Positions 1 through 8,367 of a stretch of 64,000 bases of DNA are shown here, in pieces. The notes below the pieces were generated by a model. It was given only the letters and a program-made list of their open reading frames with translations, had not been told where the DNA came from and searched no databases. A program made the position numbers and the translations under genes. Within the stretch, counting starts at the first letter, position 1. The number at the start of each line of letters is the position of its first letter. The stretch lies in contig NZ_JBPODZ010000004.1 in NCBI RefSeq assembly GCF_052060015.1, forward strand, positions 124,001 through 188,000, read 5' to 3'. Source of the stretch: Arhodomonas sp052060015. GTDB taxonomy: Bacteria > Pseudomonadota > Gammaproteobacteria > Nitrococcales > Nitrococcaceae.

Positions 1-1
1 C

Positions 2-82
2 ACCGAGCAGCTCCTGGAGATCGCCAAGGAGGAGGTGGAGGATTATCAGCAACTGGAGAAGGCCGGCGCCGTATCCCGGTGA
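2..82 (+). CDS. 3' end of an unidentified protein, truncated by the window edge
   Basis: An open frame enters from the left edge and ends at TGA 80-82, giving 26 residues rich in Glu, Gln and Lys and ending AGAVSR. It reads on the same strand as ctaA and stops 22 bp before it. It is therefore probably the last-but-one member of a cytochrome-oxidase biogenesis operon (such operons often carry SURF1-like or small unknown genes here). The visible tail is too short to name a family. Confidence 0.5.
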   Translation, partial: TEQLLEIAKEEVEDYQQLEKAGAVSR

Positions 83-104
83 GCGTCGGTCCGGAGGCTA
101 ACAG

Positions 105-1112
105 GTGAGATCTCGCGGCTTATTCCTGCGCCTGTCCCTGCTGGCAACGGCGTTGACACTGGTGGTGGTGGTGCTGGGTGCCTACGTTCGCCTGTCGGAC
201 GCCGGCCTCGGCTGTCCGGACTGGCCGGGCTGCTACGGTCGCCTCACCGTGCCGGCGGGGGAGGGCGAGGTTGCTGCCGCCAACGCGGCCTTTCCCGAGC
301 GGCCGGTGGAGATGGCCAAGGGCTGGAAGGAGATGGTGCACCGCTACGTGGCCGGTGCCCTGGGGCTGCTGGTGTTCGCTCTGGCGCTGCTGGCCTGGCG
401 CAACCGGCAGGACCCGCACCAGCCCCTGGCCATCCCGCTGTTGCTGGTGGCGGTCATCCTGTTCCAGGCGCTCCTCGGGATGTGGACGGTGACCTGGAAG
501 CTCAAGCCATTCATCGTCATGGCGCACCTGCTTGGCGGGCTCGCGACGCTGTCCCTGCTGGCCTGGCAGACCCTCCGCGTCGTGGGGGGAGCGGGGGCAC
601 TCCAACTGCCGCCCATGCAGCGCGGCTTCCTCGTGTTCGCCACGGCGCTGCTGGTCGGCCAGATCGCCCTCGGTGGCTGGACCAGTGCCAACTACGCGGC
701 CCTCGCCTGCAACGAGCTGCCCGCCTGCACCCAGGGCGAGCTATGGCCCGCCGACGCGGACTTCGCCGGCGGCTTCGAGCTTTGGCACGGCATCGGCCCG
801 GACTACGAGTTCGGCCGGCACCTGAGCCGTGAGGCCAAGGTGGCGATCCACCTGGCCCATCGTGGCGGTGCGGTGGTCGTGCTGTTGGCCCTGCTCGCCC
901 TCGCCGCGATGCTCGCGGGCCGCGGCGGTTTCGCTCGCGCCGGGGGCCTCGCGCTCGGCGCCGGTGTGACCCTGCAGTTCCTGCTCGGGCTCAGCAATGT
1001 GCAGTTCAGCTTGCCCCTGGGCGTGGCGGTGGCGCACAATGCGCTCGCTGCCCTTTTGCTTGTGCTGCTGGTCGCCTTGAACCACCACGCACATCCGAGC
1101 CGCCTGTCATGA
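105..1112 (+). CDS. ctaA: Heme A synthase (CtaA/Cox15)
   Basis: This membrane enzyme oxidises the C8 methyl of heme O to the formyl group of heme A, for aa3-type cytochrome c oxidase. The 335-residue product has about eight hydrophobic segments. The family EMVHR motif is at 76-80. Further heme-ligand candidates are H141, H249/H252 and H311. The two periplasmic Cys pairs (C37/C43 and C202/C208) are both kept. The start is GTG, preceded by GGAGG at 92-96, 8 bases upstream. The stop overlaps the ctaB start (ATGA), so the two are translationally coupled. Length and motifs are normal for proteobacterial Cox15. Confidence 0.95.
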   Translation: MRSRGLFLRLSLLATALTLVVVVLGAYVRLSDAGLGCPDWPGCYGRLTVPAGEGEVAAANAAFPERPVEMAKGWKEMVHRYVAGALGLLVFALALLAWRNRQDPHQPLAIPLLLVAVILFQALLGMWTVTWKLKPFIVMAHLLGGLATLSLLAWQTLRVVGGAGALQLPPMQRGFLVFATALLVGQIALGGWTSANYAALACNELPACTQGELWPADADFAGGFELWHGIGPDYEFGRHLSREAKVAIHLAHRGGAVVVLLALLALAAMLAGRGGFARAGGLALGAGVTLQFLLGLSNVQFSLPLGVAVAHNALAALLLVLLVALNHHAHPSRLS

Positions 1113-2050
1113 ACCACACCGCATCCGTGGCCACCAGTACCGATTTGCCCGCGCACCGGCACTTGATCCGCCACTGGCGTGACTACTACGAGCTGTGCAA
1201 GCCCGGGGTAGTGGCGCTGATGGTCTTTACCGCCGTGGTCGGCGAATTGCTGGCGGTGGAGGGGGCCGTGCCGTGGCGCGCGCTCACCCTGGGGAACTTG
1301 GGCATCGCCCTGGCCGCGGCCTCCGCGGCCGCGGTGAATCACCTGGTGGACCGGGGCATCGACGCACGCATGGCACGCACCCGGGGCCGCCCATTGCCGA
1401 GCGGCCACATCCGGTTGCCCCACGCCGTGGCCTTCGCTGCGGTGCTCGGGGCGGCCGGGCTCGGCATCCTCTATGCCTTCGTCAATCCGCTGACCGCAGC
1501 GCTGACATTCGGCTCGCTGCTCGGCTACGCGGTGATCTATACCCTGTTCCTCAAGCGCGCGACCCCCCAGAACATCGTCATCGGCGGGGCGGCGGGCGCC
1601 GCGCCGCCCGTGCTCGGGTGGACGGCGGTGACAGGCACGGTGGATCCCCATGCGCTGCTGCTGTTCCTGATTATCTTCACCTGGACGCCGCCCCACTTCT
1701 GGGCACTCGCCATCCACCGCCGCGAGGAGTACGCGAAGGCCGACATCCCCATGCTTCCCGTGACCCACGGGGATCGCTTCACGCGCTGGCACGTGCTTTT
1801 CTATACGCTGTTGCTGGTGGCGGTGACCGCACTCCCCTTCGCTACCGGTATGAGCGGCTGGGTCTACTTCCTCGGTGCCATGGCCCTGGGGGCGGTGTAC
1901 CTGTACTACGGCGGGGCGATGCTGGTCAGTGATGATCCCTCGCTGCCGATGCGCTCCTTCGGCTACTCCATCATCTACCTGATGGCGCTGTTCGCACTGC
2001 TGCTCTTGGATCACTACCTGCCGGTGATGCTCCGCCTGCTCGGGGGCTGA
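1109..2050 (+). CDS. ctaB: Protoheme IX farnesyltransferase (heme O synthase)
   Basis: This UbiA-superfamily membrane prenyltransferase adds the farnesyl tail to heme B, giving the heme O used by CtaA. The 313-residue product has the Mg-prenyl-diphosphate motif N77xxxD81xxxD85 and about nine transmembrane helices. The N-terminal ELCKPGVV corresponds to the usual TKPRV-like start of the first helix. The gene overlaps ctaA by 4 bp and is followed after 5 bp by a LysR gene. ctaA-ctaB is a standard pair next to the aa3 oxidase genes, which should lie left of the window. Confidence 0.96.
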   Translation: MNHTASVATSTDLPAHRHLIRHWRDYYELCKPGVVALMVFTAVVGELLAVEGAVPWRALTLGNLGIALAAASAAAVNHLVDRGIDARMARTRGRPLPSGHIRLPHAVAFAAVLGAAGLGILYAFVNPLTAALTFGSLLGYAVIYTLFLKRATPQNIVIGGAAGAAPPVLGWTAVTGTVDPHALLLFLIIFTWTPPHFWALAIHRREEYAKADIPMLPVTHGDRFTRWHVLFYTLLLVAVTALPFATGMSGWVYFLGAMALGAVYLYYGGAMLVSDDPSLPMRSFGYSIIYLMALFALLLLDHYLPVMLRLLGG

Positions 2051-2055
2051 GGCGC

Positions 2056-2910
2056 GTGGACTATCTCCCCACGGAGCTGCTCCGGACGTTCGTGCTGGTC
2101 GCCGAATCGGAGGGGTTCACCCGGGCCGGCGAGCGACTGGGGCGCTCGCAGCCGGCGGTTAGCCTGCAGATCAAGCGGCTGGAGGCCCTGGTCGGCCAAA
2201 CCCTGCTGGTGCGCGATGGCCGCCAGCTCCGGCCCACCCCCGCCGGCGAGACCCTGCTCGCTTACGCCCAGCGTATCCTCGCCCTCAACCGGGAGGCGCT
2301 CGGGCGCCTACACGAGCCCGAGCTGGCGGGCACCGTGCGGCTGGGGGTTCCGAACGAGTTCGCCAGCTCCTTCCTGCCCGGCATCCTCGGCAAGTTCGCC
2401 CAGGCCCACCCCAACGTGAACCTCGAGGTCACCTGCGACCTGAGTACCCGGCTCCTGGCCCGGCGGGAGCGCGACGAGCTGGATCTGGTCTTCGCCCTCC
2501 ATGCCGACGGCGCCGTTGCTGCCGACGGCGGCGGGTGGACGGAGGAGCTGGTCTGGGTGGCGAGCCCCCGGCACGATGCCCATGAGCAGGTGCCGGTGCC
2601 GTTGGTGGTGGCCCCGGAGGGCTGCGTCTACCGCGGGCGCATCCTGGCCCGACTCGAGGAGGCCGGGGTGAGCTGGCGGGTGGCCTACACCTGTGCCAGC
2701 TTCGGAGGGATCCGCGCGGGTGTGTTGGCCGGGCTCGGCGTGACGGTGCTGGCGCGCAGCATCGTCCCTCCAGGGCTGCAGGCCATTCCCTCCGCCGGTC
2801 ACCTCCCGGCGCTGGCACCGGTGCGGGTGCGCCTGCACTACGATGTGGACCATGCTACGGACGCCATCCGCGCACTGGTCGCCCACATGTCGGCCCACTG
2901 GGAAGGATAG
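2056..2910 (+). CDS. LysR-family transcriptional regulator
   Basis: The 284-residue product has a typical LysR N-terminal winged helix-turn-helix (about residues 4-62, with FTRAGERLGRSQPAVSLQIK as the DNA-reading part). A periplasmic-binding-protein-like effector domain follows. The start is GTG, 5 bp after ctaB, and no separate promoter is obvious. The next gene downstream on the same strand is gcvP, and the 127-bp gap between them contains a perfect 7+7 inverted repeat that a LysR dimer could read. It does not look like E. coli GcvA beyond the family level, so control of gcvP is only a positional inference. The effector is unknown. Confidence 0.85.
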   Translation: MDYLPTELLRTFVLVAESEGFTRAGERLGRSQPAVSLQIKRLEALVGQTLLVRDGRQLRPTPAGETLLAYAQRILALNREALGRLHEPELAGTVRLGVPNEFASSFLPGILGKFAQAHPNVNLEVTCDLSTRLLARRERDELDLVFALHADGAVAADGGGWTEELVWVASPRHDAHEQVPVPLVVAPEGCVYRGRILARLEEAGVSWRVAYTCASFGGIRAGVLAGLGVTVLARSIVPPGLQAIPSAGHLPALAPVRVRLHYDVDHATDAIRALVAHMSAHWEG

Positions 2911-2946
2911 CCGGCATTTGGGAAATTTATCCCGCCATTGGTACTA

Positions 2947-2963
2947 TTGATTTAACAAATCAA
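2947..2963. promoter_or_regulatory. Candidate operator in front of gcvP
   Basis: TTGATTT-AAC-AAATCAA is a perfect 7+7 inverted repeat with a 3-base spacer. It lies in the unusually AT-rich 127-bp gap between the LysR gene and gcvP, about 75 bp before the gcvP ATG. A second weaker symmetry, GGGAAATTTATCCC, lies at 2920-2933. TAGGGT (2981-2986) and TATCAA (2986-2991) are possible -10 elements. The size and symmetry suit a LysR or other dimeric regulator. No binding protein can be named from sequence. Confidence 0.45.
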
Positions 2964-3037
2964 CCATCCGCAGCTACCTTTAGGGTATCAATCGCCCTAG
3001 ACGGCGCCACGCCGTCCCGACCCAAGCGAGGCGAGCC

Positions 3038-5938
3038 ATGAGTGACTCCCGTACCCCCCTCGACGCCCTGGAGGCCCACGACGAGTTCATCGCCCGTCAT
3101 ATCGGCCCCCGTGGTGCAGAGCATCAGTCGATGCTGGACGCCATCGGCAAGGACAGCCTGGACGCCCTGATCGACCGTGCCGTCCCCGCCGATATCCGCG
3201 CGGAGCGGGCGCTGCCCCTGGAGGGCCCGGTGAGCGAGGCCGAGGCGCTCGCGGAGCTCGAGGCGATGGCGGCGCGGAATACCGTCAAGCGCCCGTTCAT
3301 CGGGGCCGGATACTACGGCACCCATACCCCGACGGTGATCCAGCGCAACGTCCTGGAGAACCCGGGCTGGTATACGGCGTACACGCCCTATCAGCCGGAG
3401 ATCTCCCAGGGACGGCTGGAGGCCCTGCTCAACTTTCAGACCATGGTCATGGACCTCACGGCGATGGAGATCGCCAATGCCTCCCTGCTCGACGAGGCCA
3501 CTGCCGCGGCGGAGGCCATGACCCTCTGCCAGCGGGTGAATCGTCGGAGCAAGAGCAACGTTTTCGTGATCGATGCTAACGCCCACCCGCAGACCATCGA
3601 CGTGCTGCGGGGGCGAGCGGAGCCGTTGGGGATCGAGCTGGTGGTCGCCGACCCCGCCTCAGGGCTGCCGGAGGAGGGCTGTTTCGGTGTCCTGATCCAG
3701 TATCCCGGCACCGACGGCGCCGTGGTCGATCCGTCGCCGGCGATCCGTGCCGCCCATGACGCCGGTGCCCTTGCGGTGGTGGCCACGGACCTGCTGGCCC
3801 TCACCCTTCTCACCCCGCCCGGCGAGCTCGGCGCCGACGTGGTAGTGGGCAGCGCCCAGCGCTTCGGCGTGCCGCTGTTCTTCGGCGGCCCCCATGCCGC
3901 GTTCATGGCGACCCGCGACAAGCACAAGCGCGCGCTGCCGGGCCGCTTGGTGGGGGTCTCGGTGGACAGCCATGGCGATCCCGCCTACCGGCTGGCGCTA
4001 CAGACCCGCGAACAGCACATCCGCCGGGAAAAGGCTACCAGCAACATCTGTACGGCCCAGGCCCTGCTCGCCGTGATCGCGGCGATGTACGCGGTCTACC
4101 ACGGGCCGCGGGGGCTGGAGCGTATCGCGTGGCGGGTCCACCGGCTCACCGCCGCCCTGGCCCAGGGGCTCACCGACGCCGGTTGGCGGCTTGCCGGTGA
4201 GGCCTTCTTCGACACCCTCACCGTGGAGGCCGGGGAGCGCGCCGCCGCCTGCCTGGAGGCGGCCGATGCGGCGGGTTATAACCTCCGCGACTTCGGTGAC
4301 GGCCGGATCGGTATCGCCCTGGACGAGACCGCTACCCGGGAGGACGTGGCGGCGGTGCTGGGCGCCTTTACCGGTGACGACGGCGTGGATGTCGAGGCCC
4401 TGGACCGGGCGGCGGATTCGGCGCTGCCGGCGGCGCTGGCCCGACGCAGTGACTACCTCACCCATCCGGTGTTCAACACCCACCATTCCGAGACGGAGAT
4501 GCTCCGTTACCTGCGCCGGCTGGGGGATTACGATCTGGCGCTGGACCGGGCCATGATCCCGCTGGGTTCGTGCACCATGAAGCTCAACGCCACCACGGAG
4601 ATGTTACCGGTCTCCTGGCGTGGGTTCAGCGGTATCCATCCCTTCGCCTCGGCCAAGCAGGCCGCGGGCTACCGGGAGCTGTTCGCGGACCTGGAGCGCA
4701 TGCTCTGCGCCATCACCGGCTACGAGGCGGTTTCCCTGCAGCCCAATGCCGGCGCCCAGGGCGAATACGCGGGCCTGCACGCGATCCGTGCCTACCACCA
4801 TGACCGCGGCGAGTCCCAGCGGGATGTCTGTCTCATCCCCAGCTCCGCCCACGGCACCAACCCGGCGTCAGCGCAGATGGCCGGTATGCGCGTGGTGGTG
4901 GTGCATTGCGACGCCGACGGCAATATCGACATCGATGACCTGCGCGCCAAGACCGCCGAGCACAGCGAGCGGCTGGCGGCGATCATGATCACCTATCCTT
5001 CCACCCATGGCGTGTTCGAGGCCACGGTGCGCGAGGTCTGCGACATCGTCCACGAGCACGGCGGCCAGGTCTATATCGACGGGGCGAATCTCAACGCCAT
5101 GGTGGGGCTGACCCGGCCGGGGGACTTTGGCGGCGATGTCTCCCACGTCAACCTCCACAAGACCTTCTGCATCCCCCACGGTGGCGGCGGCCCCGGGGTC
5201 GGGCCCATCGGCGTGCGTGCCCACCTGGCGCCCTATCTGCCGGGCCATCGCTACAGCGACAGCGACGCCGGTGCCCCGGCGGTGGCGGCCGCCCCGTGGG
5301 GCAGCGCCGGAATCCTGCCCATCTCCTGGGCCTATATCCGGCTCATGGGGGCGGAGGGGCTCACCGAGGCCACCCGCGTGGCCATCCTCAACGCGAACTA
5401 CATCGCCGCCCGGCTGCGGGATCACTACCCGGTGCTCTACACCGGCGCCGACGGGCTGGTGGCCCACGAGTGCATCATCGACCTGCGGCCCATCAAGGAG
5501 GAGACGGGGGTGACCGTCGATGATGTGGCCAAGCGCCTCATCGACTACGGCTTCCACGCCCCGACCATGTCCTTCCCGGTGGCGGGGACGCTGATGATCG
5601 AGCCCACCGAGAGTGAGCCCCTGGCGGAGCTGGATCGATTCTGCGACGCGATGATCGCCATTCGGGAGGAGATCCGTGCGGTGGCGGATGGGCGTGTCCC
5701 GGTGGACGAGAGCCCGCTGCGGCATGCGCCCCATACCGCGGCGGACCTGGTAAGCGAGTGGGACCGTCCCTATGACCGGGAGACGGCGGTATTCCCGCTA
5801 CCCGACCAGCGCCACGGCAAATACTGGTCGCCGGTGGGGCGGGTGGACAACGTCTACGGGGATCGCAATCTAGTCTGCGCCTGCCCGCCCATGGAAGACT
5901 ATATGGACGCGGCGGAGAAGAAGGGGGCGCGGGCATGA
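3038..5938 (+). CDS. gcvP: Glycine dehydrogenase (decarboxylating), P protein
   Basis: The P protein decarboxylates glycine and passes the aminomethyl group to lipoyl-GcvH in the glycine cleavage system. The 966-residue product is the single-chain type, not the split GcvPA/GcvPB form. The PLP lysine is K708 in VNLHKTFCIPHGGGGPG. SAHGTNPASAQMAG, another conserved block of the C-terminal half, is also present. Its stop overlaps the gcvT start (ATGA). The order gcvP-gcvT without gcvH is unusual, because most proteobacterial operons are gcvT-gcvH-gcvP. The ATG at 3038 is preceded by GCGAGGCGAGCC, a modest ribosome site. Confidence 0.97.
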   Translation: MSDSRTPLDALEAHDEFIARHIGPRGAEHQSMLDAIGKDSLDALIDRAVPADIRAERALPLEGPVSEAEALAELEAMAARNTVKRPFIGAGYYGTHTPTVIQRNVLENPGWYTAYTPYQPEISQGRLEALLNFQTMVMDLTAMEIANASLLDEATAAAEAMTLCQRVNRRSKSNVFVIDANAHPQTIDVLRGRAEPLGIELVVADPASGLPEEGCFGVLIQYPGTDGAVVDPSPAIRAAHDAGALAVVATDLLALTLLTPPGELGADVVVGSAQRFGVPLFFGGPHAAFMATRDKHKRALPGRLVGVSVDSHGDPAYRLALQTREQHIRREKATSNICTAQALLAVIAAMYAVYHGPRGLERIAWRVHRLTAALAQGLTDAGWRLAGEAFFDTLTVEAGERAAACLEAADAAGYNLRDFGDGRIGIALDETATREDVAAVLGAFTGDDGVDVEALDRAADSALPAALARRSDYLTHPVFNTHHSETEMLRYLRRLGDYDLALDRAMIPLGSCTMKLNATTEMLPVSWRGFSGIHPFASAKQAAGYRELFADLERMLCAITGYEAVSLQPNAGAQGEYAGLHAIRAYHHDRGESQRDVCLIPSSAHGTNPASAQMAGMRVVVVHCDADGNIDIDDLRAKTAEHSERLAAIMITYPSTHGVFEATVREVCDIVHEHGGQVYIDGANLNAMVGLTRPGDFGGDVSHVNLHKTFCIPHGGGGPGVGPIGVRAHLAPYLPGHRYSDSDAGAPAVAAAPWGSAGILPISWAYIRLMGAEGLTEATRVAILNANYIAARLRDHYPVLYTGADGLVAHECIIDLRPIKEETGVTVDDVAKRLIDYGFHAPTMSFPVAGTLMIEPTESEPLAELDRFCDAMIAIREEIRAVADGRVPVDESPLRHAPHTAADLVSEWDRPYDRETAVFPLPDQRHGKYWSPVGRVDNVYGDRNLVCACPPMEDYMDAAEKKGARA

Positions 5939-7056
5939 GCGAGACGGACGATACTCTCCGAGAGGTCCCGCTGGATGCGCTGCACCGGGAGCTGGGGGCG
6001 ACGATGGTCCCCTTCGCTGGCTACGCCATGCCGGTGAGTTATCCCCTGGGGGTGATGAAGGAGCACCTGCACACCCGTGAGCGGGCCGGGTTGTTCGATG
6101 TCTCCCACATGGGCCAGGTCCGGCTCTACGGCGACCAGGCCGCCGCGGCCCTGGAGGGGCTGACCACCGGCAACATCATCGGCCTGAAGCCCGGGCGGCA
6201 GCGCTATACGCTGTTCACCAACGAAGCCGGCGGCATCCTCGACGACTTCATGGTCTGCAACGCCGGCGATTATCTGCAGCTGGTGGTCAACGCCGCCTGC
6301 AAGGAGGCGGATCTCGCCCATCTGCGCGCCAATCTCGATGACCAGGTCTGGGTGGAACCGCTGGAGGACCGTGCCCTGCTGGCACTCCAGGGGCCGGAGG
6401 CCGCCGCGGTCCTCGCGGAGATCGCCCCGGAGACCACGGAGATGGTGTTCATGGATGCCCGGGTGGTGGCCGTGGACGGCATCGAGTGCTTCGTCACCCG
6501 TTCCGGCTACACCGGCGAGGACGGCTTCGAGATCTCGGTGCCCGCGGCCTCCGCCGAGACCCTGGCCCGGCGTCTGCTCGCCTTCGACGCGGTGGAGCCC
6601 ATCGGGCTCGGCGCCCGGGATTCGTTGCGCCTGGAGGCGGGTCTGTGCCTGTATGGCCACGACATGGATACCGAAACCACCCCCGTGGAGGCGAGCCTGG
6701 ACTGGGCGATCTCCAAGCTGCGGAGGCCGGGTGGCAGCCGCGAGGGCGGTTACCCCGGCGCCGAGGTGATCGCCCGGCAGCTGCAGTATGGCGTTGCGCG
6801 CCGTCGTGTCGGGCTCCGACCCGAGGGCCGGGCGCCGGTGCGGGAAGGGGCACCCCTGCAGGACGGCGACGGCCGGGAGATCGGCCGGGTCACCAGTGGC
6901 GGCTTTGGCCCCAGCGTCGGCGCCCCCGTGGCCATGGGCTACGTGGCCACGGAGCTGACGGAACCGGGCACCGAGGTCACCGCCGTGGTCCGCGGCCGGG
7001 AGCGGCCGGTCACTGTCAGCGAAACCCCCTTCATCCGGCCCTCCTACCGACGCTAA
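5935..7056 (+). CDS. gcvT: Aminomethyltransferase, glycine cleavage T protein
   Basis: The T protein moves the aminomethyl carbon from lipoyl-GcvH to tetrahydrofolate, giving methylene-THF and ammonia. The 373-residue product starts with the family block MVPFAGYAMPV and has the DVSHMGQ folate-site motif near residue 55 and VEASLDWAISK near 250. Its ATG overlaps the gcvP stop by 4 bp. It is the last gene of the operon. Beyond it, convergent with it, lies lipA, separated by the inverted-repeat element at 7067-7249. The one-carbon units made here could feed methionine and SAM regeneration. Confidence 0.96.
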   Translation: MSETDDTLREVPLDALHRELGATMVPFAGYAMPVSYPLGVMKEHLHTRERAGLFDVSHMGQVRLYGDQAAAALEGLTTGNIIGLKPGRQRYTLFTNEAGGILDDFMVCNAGDYLQLVVNAACKEADLAHLRANLDDQVWVEPLEDRALLALQGPEAAAVLAEIAPETTEMVFMDARVVAVDGIECFVTRSGYTGEDGFEISVPAASAETLARRLLAFDAVEPIGLGARDSLRLEAGLCLYGHDMDTETTPVEASLDWAISKLRRPGGSREGGYPGAEVIARQLQYGVARRRVGLRPEGRAPVREGAPLQDGDGREIGRVTSGGFGPSVGAPVAMGYVATELTEPGTEVTAVVRGRERPVTVSETPFIRPSYRR

Positions 7057-7066
7057 GTTGGGACGT

Positions 7067-7249
7067 GGCCACGGATGGACACGGAGTAACAGGCTACGAA
7101 GGCCGTAGAAAACGAGGGGACGCCGAGTTACGGATCGGCGACGGCTTTATAGGGGTACCGCACGGCGTTCATTGTCCCGCGTAAGGCAGGGCCGCCGGTC
7201 AGGCCGACGGCGGTTTGGCCATCCCGAGTGTCCGTGTAAATCCGTGGCC
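7067..7249. repeat. Inverted-repeat-bounded element between gcvT and lipA
   Basis: The 204-bp gap between the convergent genes gcvT and lipA is framed by GGCCACGGATGGACACGGA (7067-7085) and, in inverse orientation, GGCCACGGATTTACACGGA (complement of 7231-7249). They match at 17 of 19 positions. A small internal hairpin, CTACG-aaggc-CGTAG, lies at 7094-7108. No reading frame of note is inside. A related but more degenerate pair frames the pgk-purC gap at 62003-62173. The structure resembles a short non-autonomous repeat (MITE- or REP-like) that may double as a bidirectional transcription stop. Confidence 0.55.
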
Positions 7250-7260
7250 GGTCCGCCCGC

Positions 7261-8271
7261 TCAGCCGGTGGCGATGTCGCTCTCGTCGAGGCCGCAGTTG
7301 TTCTTCTCCAGCACTCGTTCGGCGCGGTAGCTCGAGCGCACCAGCGGTCCGGAGACCACCTCCAGGAAGCCGCGCTTGAGGCCTTCCTCGCGGTACCAGG
7401 CGAACTGTTCCGGGGTGACGTAGCGCTCCACCGGCAGGTGGTTGGCGGTGGGCCGCAGGTACTGGCCGAAGGTGACGATGTCCACGCCGATGGCGCGGAG
7501 CTCGTCCATGGTCTCCAGGATCTCGTCGTCGGTCTCGCCGAGGCCCACCATCAAGCTGGTCTTGGTGAGCACCGCCGGATTGTGGCGCTTGGCATGGGCG
7601 AGCACATCGAGGGTGCGCTCGTAGCCGGCGCGGGGGTCACGCACCGGGTGGGTGAGTCGGCGCACCGTCTCCACGTTTTGGGCGAAGACCTCCAGGCCGG
7701 CGTCGATGACCCGCTCGACCCACTCGTGGACACCCTGGAAGTCGGGGGTCAGCGCCTCTACTGCCGTCTCCGGGGTGCGCGCCTTGATCGCCCGGATGCA
7801 CTCCGCGTAGTGGCCGGCACCGGCGTCGTCGAGATCGTCTCGGTCCACGGAGGTGAGCACCACGTACTTCAGGCCCATGAGCTCCACGGTCTCCGCGGTC
7901 TGCCGGGGCTCGTCGGCATCCAGCCAACCCCGGGGATTACCGGTGTCCACGGCGCAGAACCGGCAGGCCCGGGTGCAGGTGTCGCCCATGAGCATGATGG
8001 TGGCGGTGCCGTGGCCCCAGCATTCCGCGATGTTGGGGCACATGGACTCCTCACAGACCGTGGCCAGTCGGTGCTCGCGGACCGTCTTCTTGACCTGGTT
8101 GTAACCGGCCCCGGTGGGGATCTTGACCCGCAGCCACTCCGGCTTGTCCCCGCGGGCCACCGGTGCCGCGTCGCGTCGCGCCTTGACGCCGTTCTTCACG
8201 GCGCGGAACCCGTGGGGCTTGTCCACCTTACTGCCGCTGACCACGACCGGGATGCCCTTGATCTCGCTCAT
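7261..8271 (-). CDS. lipA: Lipoyl synthase
   Basis: This radical-SAM enzyme inserts two sulfurs into octanoyl groups on lipoyl domains (GcvH, E2 subunits). I place the start at the ATG 8269-8271 (336 residues, MSEIKGIP...). A longer frame runs upstream but lacks family similarity. The auxiliary cluster cysteines are C73, C78 and C84 (CX4CX5C). The radical-SAM cysteines are C99, C103 and C106 (CTRACRFC). The C-terminal RSSY motif supplies the auxiliary-cluster serine. lipB is not in the window. The gene is convergent with gcvT, whose partner GcvH is a lipoyl protein, so the neighbourhood is functionally sensible. Confidence 0.96.
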   Translation of the reverse strand: MSEIKGIPVVVSGSKVDKPHGFRAVKNGVKARRDAAPVARGDKPEWLRVKIPTGAGYNQVKKTVREHRLATVCEESMCPNIAECWGHGTATIMLMGDTCTRACRFCAVDTGNPRGWLDADEPRQTAETVELMGLKYVVLTSVDRDDLDDAGAGHYAECIRAIKARTPETAVEALTPDFQGVHEWVERVIDAGLEVFAQNVETVRRLTHPVRDPRAGYERTLDVLAHAKRHNPAVLTKTSLMVGLGETDDEILETMDELRAIGVDIVTFGQYLRPTANHLPVERYVTPEQFAWYREEGLKRGFLEVVSGPLVRSSYRAERVLEKNNCGLDESDIATG

Positions 8272-8367
8272 CGCTGTAGTCCCGTGTGCCTGTTTCCGTT
8301 CAGTGTAACAGCCGGGTCGCCGCCCCCCGTTCACAGGGCCGGTTACCGGTGCTCCAAGATCGCCGCC

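Noticed and set aside
803..2014. Minus-strand frame (about 400 codons) opposite ctaA and ctaB
   Set aside because: It is a shadow of two well-recognised membrane-protein genes.
2911..3037. Possible glycine riboswitch before gcvP
   Set aside because: The 127-bp leader is too short for the tandem form and lacks the conserved glycine-aptamer core.
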